A stretch of DNA of 64,000 nucleotides from Antedon mediterranea. Its lineage: Eukaryota > Echinodermata > Crinoidea > Comatulida > Antedonidae. The stretch covers positions 23,765,070 to 23,829,069 of the forward strand of contig NC_092671.1 in NCBI RefSeq assembly GCF_964355755.1. Direction: 5' to 3'. The position numbers were made by a program, and so were the translations under genes. This document shows positions 47,517-58,650 of the stretch, in pieces; the first letter of the stretch is position 1, and each line of letters begins with the position of its first letter. The notes below the pieces were generated by a model. It ran no database searches. It was given only the letters and a program-made list of their open reading frames with translations, and was not told the origin of the DNA.

Positions 47517-50500
47517 AACTGGATTATAATTTGCATACAAGATTAGAATAAATATCCCATGAAATCTTTAAATTTAAGATACAATATCATCATTATGCTA
47601 TTCAATATTTTTGTAGTAGTAAAATCTTGTAAGCCGCATTGAAATGTGCTAATTTTGAAATTTTCCAAGCAAAATAAACCTTTTTATTGTGTCCAATACA
47701 TTAATATGTTATTTAAATAATTTGATTTTAATGACAGTGGTATGTTTAGTATATATATATATATATATATAGCCTATTTTGATTAACGGAAAGTTTTTAT
47801 CAATTGCATAATTGTAATTTCCATGAATTGTTAATTTTTATATTCATTTACAAATTTAGAAATGCTGTAATTAATTTTTGTTTAATTTATTTTGTAAATA
47901 ATTGGTTATCAATTCTTTGATTGATCCACAAATTGTGGTGGCAGAAAAATTGTTTTGTGGTCAAATCCAATCAATCTTGTTACTCTATCCCTAAAAGTTA
48001 ATGCTGTTCTGGATTAAATAAAAATTGTAGACTTTTGTTTTAAAATATCATTCTGTGTATATTTAGGGCCCTTCAAATTTGCTTTTCACCTGACCTGATT
48101 TTGTGATCTTAAAAATAAAAACAAACAGAAGATGACTGATGTTTCCAATTTACTTTTAATATTAATTAATACTTTTGAAATTAAAAAAATAATAAATATA
48201 GAATGTGCAGTATCTAGCATATATGTATGGTACATTGATTATACATTGGTATCATTTTAAAGGTATTCATATATTGTAAAGAGCTAGCCTTGTGCAACTA
48301 GTCAAAGGTCAAAAACGTATATAATTTATTTCGCCAAATACAAAAACAAACATACATACACTATAGAACAAATCCTAAATGTTATAGAAATACAATTATA
48401 TATTAATTACATATTTTGAATTAATTTGTCACCAAATAATATATTCAAATACCAATATAATGTTTTGAATGCTATACTTTACAATCTACAAGATTGATTC
48501 TAAATTTTTAAATGCTGTACCGTAATACATAATAAATAATTTTATATTGCACATGCAAGGGAAACTACATAATCCAAGATTTGAAATGCTGAAAAAATTA
48601 TCTTGATACCATCTCTACTTCCAGAGATATCTCCGTCTAAAGTTTTGGCTGTTACAATCAGTGTTTTGAGAAAACTGTCAAGTCAAGTAACAAATGACAA
48701 ATACAAACAAATAAACGGGCCTTAGCAAAAGGTTCTTCTAATTGTTTTTGTTTTTTTTAACTAGCACCTTCGATAATTAACTATTGTTCTATTATTAACA
48801 CAATTTTGCTTTCAATTTCATACATAATTTACACCATCTTTTAACCAACATACCACACAAAATGTTAAGTTTTATTTATTTATTTTTCTCAAAATAGAAA
48901 AACACCAAGGCAATAAAAAAATACTATTTCAGCTATCCTTTTCTGTAAAAATGACTTATGTCCGATTTTGTTTGCATGTGCCACATTTTATTTATATAAT
49001 ATAATTTTATAATATATATTTTTCTAAGCGGCATCTATATATAAATTTACGTAAGGGCAAAATTTGGTAAATCGCACGTTATTATTTCTAGAATGTTTAC
49101 TCGATGGTATATAAAGTTGGTTCGTTCTTTCGATACTGATTTTAACCACCTGATGTAACCCTGTTTACTAATTAAATTGAGTTCGGTAATTAGTTATTGA
49201 AAATTAAAATGAATTTAGGTTTAACGATTTGCCCCAAATAGGGTGTTTTCCGATCGTGGTATACACTGTCTAATGCATGTCCATCTTGAAAAATACGCGC
49301 ATACAATAATAGGAGGATGATTCGCATTTTCCTATTTCCTACGATAATTGTTTTTAATGGCTGAAAATCGGCTGAACAGCTCAAGCACAGCATCATAATG
49401 TTGAAGACAGGCCGATTTTCTTTAAAAAATACTATTTTTGATAGATTTAATATACGTTTATACAAATGTATTGATTTGCAATGAATGGAACATTCCAAAT
49501 TATTTGGTTTAACCATGCTTGCATACATCCATGGTTTAACACAAGTAGGTAAATTTATGGGCCCTTGGAGAATAAAGATAAATAGTATTGTAATGCTATA
49601 CAATACTGTAAATAGGTATTAAACCACTTTTGATCGCCATTTGAATCGCAAATTTCTTATTGTGTGTGTTGGACTGTTAGATATAATATAAACAAATATA
49701 CTAATCAACTTTATTACTGTGAGTGTGGGTAGCCCCTATTTTTGGATTATAAACACATAATAATATAATACTTTATTACTGAAAGTTGCTTCTCAACGTT
49801 TGTATTAATTAATAATTACAAAAAATATAAACGTCGTAGTGGTGTATCGTTACATGTACTTTACTATTTCAATCGACTATGACAGTGACAATTTTAACAG
49901 TTATTAAATCGGAAATGTTTTACTCTATTTAGTGGTATATTATTTATAGTGGATAATAAAGAAATATAGGCCTAAAGAATAATTTAATATAAAGAATATA
50001 TTAAAACATTTTTCCTTTTTGTATCTATCCTCATCCCCAACCCTCAACCCTAACCCTCAACCCTAATGTTAGATACAAAACACAAATTGGGTTTGTTTAA
50101 ATGAGTCCAAATCAAAAATGTGGACTCATTTTGTGACAAGTTTCTCTTTCGGAAATAATTCTTAGGATGCTAATTTTGGTTGACTACATAAATCATTGTG
50201 TCTATTTATTTGTTTCTGTAAACGACAATGTTTTATAGTCATGCGGTACGTACATTTGAATTCGCCAGTTTTTTACGCTGAAATTACTATGTGTTCGAGA
50301 ACCATCTGTGGGCACGAAGTAGATGGTACGTGAGCGAAGCGAGAAGAAAGAATAATTGTAAAGCTTGGCACTCTTGCCCCTACCGGCATAAATGTACAAT
50401 TTAGATCTTTTAAGCATTAATTTTGCCAGAGACATTCACATATTAACAATTATTTACACTTGAAGCTTTTGTCTTTGTTTTAAATTTCCTGCTTTATAAG

Positions 50501-50640
50501 CAACCATTTCTGCTTTGTACCCCATAGCTTTTGGAGGCGTGCCTTTATAACTATGCCTTTTGTTTGTTAACATCTTTGATTGGCTGATTTGTTTTATTAT
50601 GTAATTTTGTGACTTATATATGTTATCCTTTGTTACAATT
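47517..50640. other. intergenic, little recognised
   Basis: (AT)n at 47750-47770; short telomere-like accctaaccct words at 50039-50066; a 50293-50345 piece (gttcgagaaccatctgtggg, gagcgaagcgag) related to the right end at 13535-13594. No gene is supported. Confidence 0.4.
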
Positions 50641-50648
50641 CTCTTCAC

Positions 50649-50677
50649 CTGATGATGGGCTATGCCCGAAACATGTC
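50649..50677 (+). ncRNA. hammerhead-ribozyme-like motif (Penelope-like type)
   Basis: CTGATGA (50649-50655), stem GGGC tat GCCC (50657-50667), GAAA (50668-50671), self-complementary ACATGT (50671-50676) and C at the cleavage position. Stem I is weak (only AC/GT pairs). Similar to the motif at 21282 but not a copy. Confidence 0.45.
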
Positions 50678-50740
50678 GTTAAAATAAATCTATATTGAGG
50701 CAGTTTTAACTTATTTGATCTTGATTTTTTTTAATGCAAT

Positions 50741-51820
50741 TTATATCTATATACACTGTAGCATAGTGAAATTACGGGGCCCACATAATGTTCTATTTTT
50801 TTGGTATAATTACGTTATCAAAATCAAACATGAAGATGACAATTTCGGGAGATATACTGTATTTGAAAGGTTGGATAAAGAAACAGATGAAAAACTTCAG
50901 CTGGCCATATGATAACGTCACAACATCTGGTAGGCAAAATTACATTTCAGTAGCTTTCATAATAAGTTATAAACATCAAGGTCACCTGTAATTCTGAAGA
51001 GCTGTGAGATATTGAAATATACGGTGTAGATGAAAATATATGACCTACGTTATTCAAATTCATGAGAAAGATAAATTGAGCAAGTAATATTGAAATTTGA
51101 GAGAAAATCAGGCACAACGAGACGCTATGTTGTTTGTGATTATGATGTAAGAGAAAAAATCCCAATTTTTTTACTCAGGCCATATGAAGACGTTATAGCA
51201 TTTTTACGTCTAGTGTGTGTGAATAAATTTAAAAAATGATGGGTCATCATCGTTCATTCTGAGGAGCTATAAGAGATTCAAAATAGATATATTTTTACAC
51301 AATTTGCATTAAATTGCCCTTTGATGAGCGCAAAATGTTTACATGTGTCATTATTTCAAATTTGAAGTAATGTACCACATAAAATATGAAAAAAGTAACT
51401 GTTTAAAAACATATTTTTGGTATTATGCGAACAAAAATGCGAATAAACATTTTGAAAATGTCCTGAATGATGCTCTATTGTCATGTTTAGAAATTGATTT
51501 TGAGCATTTTAAAATGTATAGATATATACCCATGCATTTTTGTCTTTTTGACCTAAAGTTTATGTGTAGTGAATTTCACTAATATCTGGTGGTTATGAAT
51601 ATATAATTGAAACTGTGAATTCACAAAATGGGGCATTTGTGATGTCAAAGTTGATTTTTCAAGCTGAAAAGCTTACTATGGCCAGTTTTGATTAGGTGAA
51701 ACATATTTGAATTGAACATTTTCAGATAATTCGTACACAAATTCTCAACAAACAGAGATAAATAAGAAGAATAATTTATACAATAAAAATAGGTGATCAT
51801 TATATTCTAAATTATCACCT
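50741..51820 (-). mobile_element. Helentron-like element, family 1
   Basis: On the minus strand it starts with hairpin AGGTGATAATT ... AATGATCACCT (51791-51820) and follows the order of the copy at 18009 (ttcttctt, attatctgaaaa, ...gttgtgacgttatcatatgg). It breaks off before the right hairpin near 50741. Confidence 0.5.
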
Positions 51821-52609
51821 ACAGTGAGTGAGTAATAACAACAACAATTGGGAGATTTTAGCTATTTAGGCAAAATTATGCTAGAATGACATTGCATGGA
51901 TCCAAATTGAAATCTGATATTACTTTACTGAATTTTCTTATTATTGAAAAATTGAAGAATCATTCTATAGTTATAATAAAAATATATAAGAAATCCAGTG
52001 CATGAGAAATAATCTGGGTCTGTGTTTACAATGGTTCAGACAAATTCATCATTGTGCAGTAAAATCTTCATAATAGTCCAGTCAGCGTAAAATAGTGTGA
52101 ACCTCTTGGAACAAATTGCAACATAATTTATGTATATCATCCATATAATAGTACTCAGATTGGGAAAACAAACGGTTGTAGGTTAATTTCCCCGGTATTT
52201 TTCTTCCTGGACATTTTTCCCCCACAGCTTAATATTTTATCATTATTTGAACAAATTTAAATCTGTTTTTGAAGATTATAGTACAGTAAGACATATTTAC
52301 ACAACCCAAAGACTAATACAGTTTTTTCAGGTTGGGTCCTAGTTATTTCAAAATGCCACTCCTTCAAGTTTCAAATAAAGATCAGGGGTGTAGCCTGGGG
52401 AAAATGTCTAGTGGTAGACCAAATCTTCATTTCAAAATGTCCGCTATTTTAATATAGATATTTTCTGTATTGTTCACAATATATTTGCTTATATTTGCTC
52501 TAATGCATTGAAATTTAAACTGTGACTGGGGAAAAAATACTAAAATTGTTGTGTTTTGTATATCTGACCAATTAAAATCATGCAACAATGATGTGTAGAA
52601 AAAGTTTGT
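51821..52609. other. intergenic, nothing recognised
   Basis: No frame, RNA or repeat that I can support. Confidence 0.3.
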
Positions 52610-53871
52610 GCAGATGTCATATCTCTAAAATGTGTAAACATAACATTTCATAATTTTGTCATTTACTTAAAGAGGTGCACCTCCTATTTTTCAACTTTCA
52701 GTTTAGTATCAAGGGCAAGCTTTCTGTGGATTAAAAATGGCATGTTTTACAAAAAGTTTAACAATTTTAAAATGTGCTTTTAATTTCTAATCGACTTTCT
52801 ATGCGACTTTCATGACATTTTTTGTATGTCAAAAATTCTCATGCGCGTGAACAATTTTACGCATACGGTTCGCACCGAGTATGACAATAATGTTTTTTTC
52901 TCTTGAATAATGAAAATATAGGATTTATTGTCTCTTTCGTCATACCTCAACAAATTTAATATTTTCATCTTTACAGTAAATTTCAAAAAGTTTGTGGAAG
53001 CTGTTGAATTGTAGATATGAATTCATGTAAACATTTTGCTTATCAAATGTTGTGACATCATCATATGGCAAGTTGAATTTAAAAAGTCAGATTTTCATCT
53101 TTTGCGACATAGTTCATCCCATTTAAAAGAGCGTGCATCTATATTCTATGTAGTATTGAATTTCTTCAACATGTTCATATGTTCTTGCTCAGACAGTTTC
53201 CTTCCAAAATTGCTATCTTTGTGTTTTATTTTGATGACATATCATCATGCTAAAATAAAATGTGAAAACGCCCACAAATGTGAAAACAACCACAAATGTA
53301 AAAATGCATCACCCACATATGTGAAAACAGCGCCCACATATGTGAAAACAGCGCCCACAAATGTGAAAAAAAGATCGTCTTAGAACTATATGTACATAAT
53401 AGTAAGCCAACAACCACACACTACAAGCAACAATGATGTAACATGGCCTTTATCTTGAAGTATCATACACGCGCGCAGCAAATAACAAATATCGTCTATT
53501 ACGTACATTAAACCAAAGAGTTAACATGCAAATATCGCTCGCACGAGCAGCAAATGGTAATAATCCAATGCGTTAACGACGACCCTAACAGACTTATCGT
53601 GAACACACAATTATTGATTTGATTTGATTTTTTTTTTTACATTTGTTGGCGAAAAATTCTCTATTTTTTTTTACATTTGTGGGCGTTATCACATTTGTGT
53701 GCGATGGTCGTTTTCACATTTGTGGGCGCTGTTTATTACATTTGTGGGTGATGCGTTTTTACATTTGTGGTTTGTTTTCATATTTGTGGGTGAAGCATTT
53801 TCACATTTGTGAGTTCAACATGGGTCCTGTAATTTTAGATTTAGATAACTAACTCGTCAAATTGACGAGTT
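52610..53871 (+). mobile_element. Helentron-like element, family 2, with foldback insertion
   Basis: The left end is missing; the interior matches 30322-31880 (ctctaaaatgtgtaaacata, ggattaaaaatggcatgttt, aagagcgtgcatctatatt). It ends with the perfect right hairpin AACTCGTCAA a TTGACGAGTT (53851-53871). The iteron-ended element at 53262-53818 is inserted in it. Confidence 0.55.
53262..53818. mobile_element. iteron-ended foldback element, copy 1
   Basis: About six units of CCCACAAATGTGAAAAC-type open the element (53262-53370), and about eight units of the reverse complement close it (53638-53818). The core includes gacgaccctaacagac and tatcgtgaacacacaatt, shared with the copy at 59978. Not coding; the frames over the arrays are artefacts. 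Confidence 0.7.
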
Positions 53872-53879
53872 CAAATCTA

Positions 53880-54648
53880 TTATTTTCAGAAAAACGGATA
53901 AGACAGGCAATCAAAAATAAGGAATTTGGGTTTTCATACATTTGTGTGTTCCCCTTCTTCTTTGTCTTTTTTTTGTACATTATGGTCTCCCTTTCATACA
54001 CATTTGCCTCCTTTTTTGTTTTTGTAATATAGGTCTCCTTTTTTGTATTGCATCTCTGGTTGAGTTTCTAGTTTTGAAAAACCCCTTATGATAAAATGAA
54101 ATGATATTTATACCTGTAATTATAATCCAAACATTAAATTTAGAAATAAAAGAAAATATCCATAAGCCTGTACAGTGAATATAAAACCCATTGATTCTGT
54201 TTGAGTAGTTGGCAGTGAACCAATATTTTTTAGAAATGACATATTCCATATTGAATAAAGGAAGTTTGAGTTGATCTGTTAATATCTAAACTTCCTTTCA
54301 ATTATAAAAAATGCTGGAATAGATGATGCCCCAAAATGCAAAATTATTGCCCCAAATAATGCATTTTGCATGCAGTAATGTACACTTGAATGATTATCTG
54401 GTATGTTTGTTTTTTTTCATGTTGGCTGAAGAAAAAAATGTTTTGAGCATTCATTGATTCATCAAAGGAAGACAATTAGGAAGTTTGGAGTTCATCCATT
54501 AATAAATGTAGGACCTGCTGGATGCACTGCCTTATAATTTACAAGATCCTCCTGTTTGAAGGGTTAATTGTTACAAAAATATTTGATCCCGTTGTGTTTT
54601 TCATGAAATATTACAAATAGAAAGGAAGCTTTTTTGTAGTAGCTCACT
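53880..54648. other. intergenic, nothing recognised
   Basis: No supported feature. Confidence 0.3.
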
Positions 54649-54908
54649 AAGCATACAGTAGTTAATACCAAGAACCATTCTCTCATGGCTAGAGCATACA
54701 GTAGTTAATACCAAGAACCATTCTCTCATGGCTAGAGCATACAGTAGTTAATACCAAGAACCATTCTCTCATGGCTAGAGCATACAGTAGTTAATACCAA
54801 GAACCATTCTCTCATGGCTAGAGCATACAGTAGTTGATACCAAGAACCATTCTCTCATGGCTAGAGCATACAGTAGTTAATACCAAGAACCATTCTCTCA
54901 TGGCCAGA
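54649..54908. repeat. 43-bp tandem repeat, 6 copies
   Basis: The unit agcatacagtagttaatacc / aagaaccattctctcatggc / tag repeats six times; copy 5 has ttgatacc and the last has ggccag. Near identity indicates recent expansion. Confidence 0.95.
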
Positions 54909-55429
54909 AATCATCAAATTGCTATGTGATGGTACACTAATTGAAACAAATTCATACTGAATATTATGAGTAGACCAAATTTATAGAACAGTACCGGGGA
55001 CAGTACTATAAAACGTTTTTCTTTAAAATAAGGTCTCATCTGTTTATAACATTTGAGACAGTCCCTAAATGTTAAGATTATCCCTTTAGCTATCGACTAT
55101 GACCCTGCTGTTTTTGTTCTACAGTACTGTACTGTGATTATAAACAAGAAATATTTCTTACAAAAAACGCTGCTCGCTTATTGACGTAACACTATACAGT
55201 TTTAAAGATATATTGTCCCTCTGAAAAATATTTTTTATTTCAAATTTGTTTCTTAATGTGTCATTTTATTGTCACATAATAGTTATTTTACCTGAAAAAA
55301 TGTAATTTAAAGCAAAAAATACTTCAAATTGTCTGTCAGACAATGGTTTTTGAGTTATAATTAAATGTTTCTTTTCTCTTAGTTATTTATATCCATTACA
55401 GATGATCGTGCATTTGAAACAAGTGACTG

Positions 55430-55510
55430 TGTTACAGCTTTATTTATTAAACCTTATTTAGTGAGGGTAACCCTAAACAGCATAAGCTGACAATCAAGGG
55501 GCCCTCATAT
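55430..55510 (-). mobile_element. SINE/LINE tail fragment
   Basis: On the minus strand: TGTCAGCTTATGCTG, then GGGTTACCCTCACTAAATAA and an A/T-rich tail. It matches the tail layout of the SINE at 30636. Confidence 0.45.
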
Positions 55511-55685
55511 AAAGATCAAGGTCATCAGCCAGCTGATTTCTATTTTCTTCTATTAACTACAACAATGTCTGAAAGTGGTATTTCCTTATTTTGTTCAACT
55601 TCAATTGGCTGATGACCTTGATCTTGTACAGGTGAACTTTATGCATGCAACTGAATACCCTCTAGACTACTTAAAGTTTGCACAA

Positions 55686-55879
55686 GTGGAAATAAGGTTT
55701 ATCGAAAATTGCGTGAGCGATGCATAATGGGAAGGGTTTGGAAGCAATAGCGCCACCACCAGTATATAAAGTTTGTATTTATACGGTGGCGCTATTGCTC
55801 CCAAAGCCTTCCCATCATGCCTTGTGCAATGACGTGTCTCGCGAAATCAAGGTATTTGCGATAAACCTTATTCTTCCAC
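55686..55879. mobile_element. 194-bp palindromic MITE
   Basis: The two halves are inverted copies: GTGGAA(G)AATAAGGTTTATC at the ends, then TGATGGGAAGG/TAATGGGAAGG and AGCAATAGCGCCACC near the centre, around a short spacer (55757-55778). The whole can form one long hairpin. No target duplication is clear. Confidence 0.75.
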
Positions 55880-57368
55880 AATCTGTTGATTGGCGTCAAC
55901 CAATCAAAGGGCAAGAATCCCAAAATTGTTCAACCATGAGCACTCATAGACTCTTTTCCCAGACGTTTTGTAGGTGCAACAGCTGGACCTATAAATTATA
56001 GTGGAGTTTAGATTTTCGCATTTATGTCACTCTCTCAGTACTGAACTTGCTGCTAGCTTTATATCTGATTGCGTCATCTCTTGTGACGTAGCTGGCTAAA
56101 GCAGCAGCATGAAAAGCTACTGTATTGAATATATTCAATCATTTTACCTTATTACCTTACTTAATGAAGTACTGTATAATATAGTTTGCAGATAGCCTAA
56201 ATTTTGGTTGGGGTGGCTAAAATAATTTTCAGTCATTGGGTGGTTTGGAGTTTCACATAATATTAGTATCTCTTTGGATATCAATCTGTGATCTATTTGC
56301 TGTCTATTAACATATATCAGTCATATCCATTTTAAACAATACTGTGAACATAATTTATACCAGTATGTGTAATCATTTTCAAATTTTCTATACAAAATCT
56401 CCTCTAATAAAATCTTTTACATCCTTCACCTGTGAAATCTTTAATTTTTTTTTTTAATGTGGAGTGTTTATTAAATTGTTATTATTAATATCGTCAGTAA
56501 TCCTAAATTCTTTACTCCTTCTTAAAAATCCGCCAAAACCAGAATCTAATTTTGAAAAAAACAATAACCAAAAACAGACATTTTATTCAACATTTATTTT
56601 TTCTATCTAAATTAGGATTTTATCTGTAAAAATTGATTAAACATTACCGGTAATCCAAAATTCTTATTTTATTACATTAAGTCAAGTTTAGTTTTGGCAG
56701 TGTTGATTGTATACTGCATTTTATTACAGTACATTATTGATTGTCCTGTTGTACTGTACTACAGCCTTCATACTATGAATTGAAACATACTACAGCTTTC
56801 TTCATACTAACAGCCCATTATCTGAAATGTTACAAACATGGTGAAAAACTGTTTTTCTTACAATTCACATTCATATTTAATGATGAGGGTACTGGTTTTT
56901 AAACTATATGAAAGTAAATTATTATGTCACCATTTTGAAACATTTGAGGTGATCCCTATTTGATATTAACACATTTTCACACTAATGTATTATTATTATT
57001 ATTACAACTTACAGTGTGAAAATACTCAATTTTTTATTGTATTTATGAATAAACAGGAATAATGTATTACTGGCAATTTATCAACTAATTTGATGAAACA
57101 TTCACTTTATCAAACTGATTATGTTTTGCAATGATAACATTCTTACAGATTTGTTGCAAGGATGTGAGCAAAACATGTGTATATTTTAAAGTCCAAATGT
57201 AGTAGTATAAAAACAAATACAATAACTAGGCCCAAGTTATAAAATATTTCATTGTTTTAGCTGTACAATTTCAAATCCTGTACTGTCACTTCTCGATTAT
57301 TAAAACTTTAATTTAAAATGAGACTAAAAAAACTAAATGTGCAGCCTCCCAGTGTCAAGGAGGACTTT
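55880..57368. other. intergenic, nothing recognised
   Basis: AT-rich with a short (ATT)n at 56988-57003. No supported gene or mobile element. Confidence 0.3.
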
Positions 57369-57378
57369 TTTATTTATT
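57369..57378 (-). promoter_or_regulatory. candidate HEXIM polyadenylation signals
   Basis: Two overlapping AATAAA hexamers on the minus strand lie about 35 bases after the HEXIM stop codon. Short spacing fits a compact 3' UTR. Confidence 0.5.
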
Positions 57379-57409
57379 GAATTGTTACATTTCAAACATT
57401 GTACACTAT

Positions 57410-58345
57410 TTACATTTTATAATTTGTGGAGCATGAAACTAAACGCTTGTTTTCAGACAAAAGTCTTGAGTTTTCCTCACGCAATTGTGACACAGTCGCT
57501 TCCAGATCTCCAACAGTTTGTAATCGTGCACATACTTCAGGACTTAATGGTAGCCCATCATTCCCATTACAATTGATATTTTGTTGTCTTTTTACTTTTT
57601 GAATTCCCTCCAATTCATTTACTTTACTTGATAGTGCCAACACCTCTGACACAAGATCTTTTTTTGACATATTCTCTAGTCTTTCAGATTGAAAATCATT
57701 GTAAACAGCTGTAAAATCCTTCTCATGATATCCGCCAACAACAATATCATCAAATGCATCATCCGAAGATTCTAAGTCAGTTTTTATCATTGCAACACTA
57801 GAAAAATCTGGAGTCTCAACTTTATGGTCTTCCATAAGAAATTGAGTTGTATTATAAGGTGTGGGTCTATTTTCTCTTCTTTTTGCTGCTCTTGCAGCTT
57901 CACGTTCATCGACTTCCTTTCTCTCTTCCCAGGTCAACTCTGTGTAAGGTTTCCACTTCTTTTTGTTGTTGTTATTGGTGGTGTTGTGTCTCTTTTTTCC
58001 TCTTCTGCGTTTTTTCACATTACCTCCATGGTTTTTGTGTACTCCAACTCCGATATTATGGCTTCTTTGAATGTGTTCATTTTTGTGCGGCATTGAGTCA
58101 GATATGTTTTGAAATTCTAAATTATCAATAGGCTTAGGTCCACGCTGCTGCTGCTGACCTACATAATTTTGTTGGCGAAGTGCCATAAACGAGCCAGGCG
58201 TACTACTAATAGGCCTCCTAAGCCTAGGCCTGGTAGGACTTCGCTCGGGTTCTGTTCCTTCGTCATCCCCGTCCGTACCTTCAGGTTCAAATGAAACATT
58301 TCGATCACTTTCGTCCGTCAAACTCATGATTTCTACTATGGTCAT
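57410..58345 (-). CDS. HEXIM: HEXIM family P-TEFb inhibitor (single exon)
   Basis: HEXIM binds 7SK RNA and then inhibits P-TEFb (CDK9-cyclin T) in the nucleus, restraining transcription elongation. The 311-residue frame has an acidic N-terminal part, a QQQQ run (64-67), a basic RNA-binding/nuclear localisation region (KKRRRGKKRH at 111-120, KKKW at 128-131), then KPYTELTWEER (132-142). The signature PYNTTQFLM is at 163-171, followed by an acidic stretch (ESSDDAFDD). The C-terminal coiled coil has ENMSKKDL (224-231) and a second heptad segment (279-302), separated by a polar loop. No intron interrupts it, as in vertebrate HEXIM1. Start is M1 or M7. Oddity: HNTTNNNN splits the basic region, which is continuous in human HEXIM1. 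Whether it is orthologous to HEXIM1 or HEXIM2 cannot be told. Confidence 0.95.
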   Translation of the reverse strand: MTIVEIMSLTDESDRNVSFEPEGTDGDDEGTEPERSPTRPRLRRPISSTPGSFMALRQQNYVGQQQQRGPKPIDNLEFQNISDSMPHKNEHIQRSHNIGVGVHKNHGGNVKKRRRGKKRHNTTNNNNKKKWKPYTELTWEERKEVDEREAARAAKRRENRPTPYNTTQFLMEDHKVETPDFSSVAMIKTDLESSDDAFDDIVVGGYHEKDFTAVYNDFQSERLENMSKKDLVSEVLALSSKVNELEGIQKVKRQQNINCNGNDGLPLSPEVCARLQTVGDLEATVSQLREENSRLLSENKRLVSCSTNYKM

Positions 58346-58650
58346 TAAGTCCGATTGTCTTTAATGTACAGAAAACAGTTTAATGTTATGATTTCCACTA
58401 GGCCTAGCCCTAGCTACTGCACTAGACCATGGATATGTAGACGTACCTGCCAATCAATAGTTTTACCTATCTAGGCTAGGCCAGGTAAAAAAAAAAAATC
58501 AACAAACCAGCCAGCCAAGCACAACAACATCACATCACACGTACATCACGAACGAAATCGACTCTCTCCTCTCTTCCCCCGTCACACACACGCCACCACC
58601 ACCAGTATTCGCCAAAAATAGCGTCGCTAGGCGGCGCAAGTTCATAAAGT
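58346..58650 (-). promoter_or_regulatory. probable HEXIM 5' UTR and promoter region
   Basis: The stretch upstream of the HEXIM start is richer in G+C and CpG than its surroundings, with several CGs at 58540-58640, and contains no repeat I recognise. No clear TATA box is placed. Assignment is by position only. Confidence 0.3.

Noticed and set aside
50039-50066. Interstitial telomeric repeat.
   Set aside because: Only a few imperfect ccctaa/ccctcaa words; too short to claim.
53262-53820. A CRISPR-like array of short repeats with short spacers.
   Set aside because: The intervals are 2-8 bases and the two arrays are inverted copies, which fits a foldback element.
53624-53852. Frames of 62-69 residues with repeated FTFVG and HICG.
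   Set aside because: They come from the CACATTTGTGGGC-type array of the foldback element.
57824-58131. Plus-strand frames of 90 and 94 residues.
   Set aside because: They are the antisense of the HEXIM coding region.
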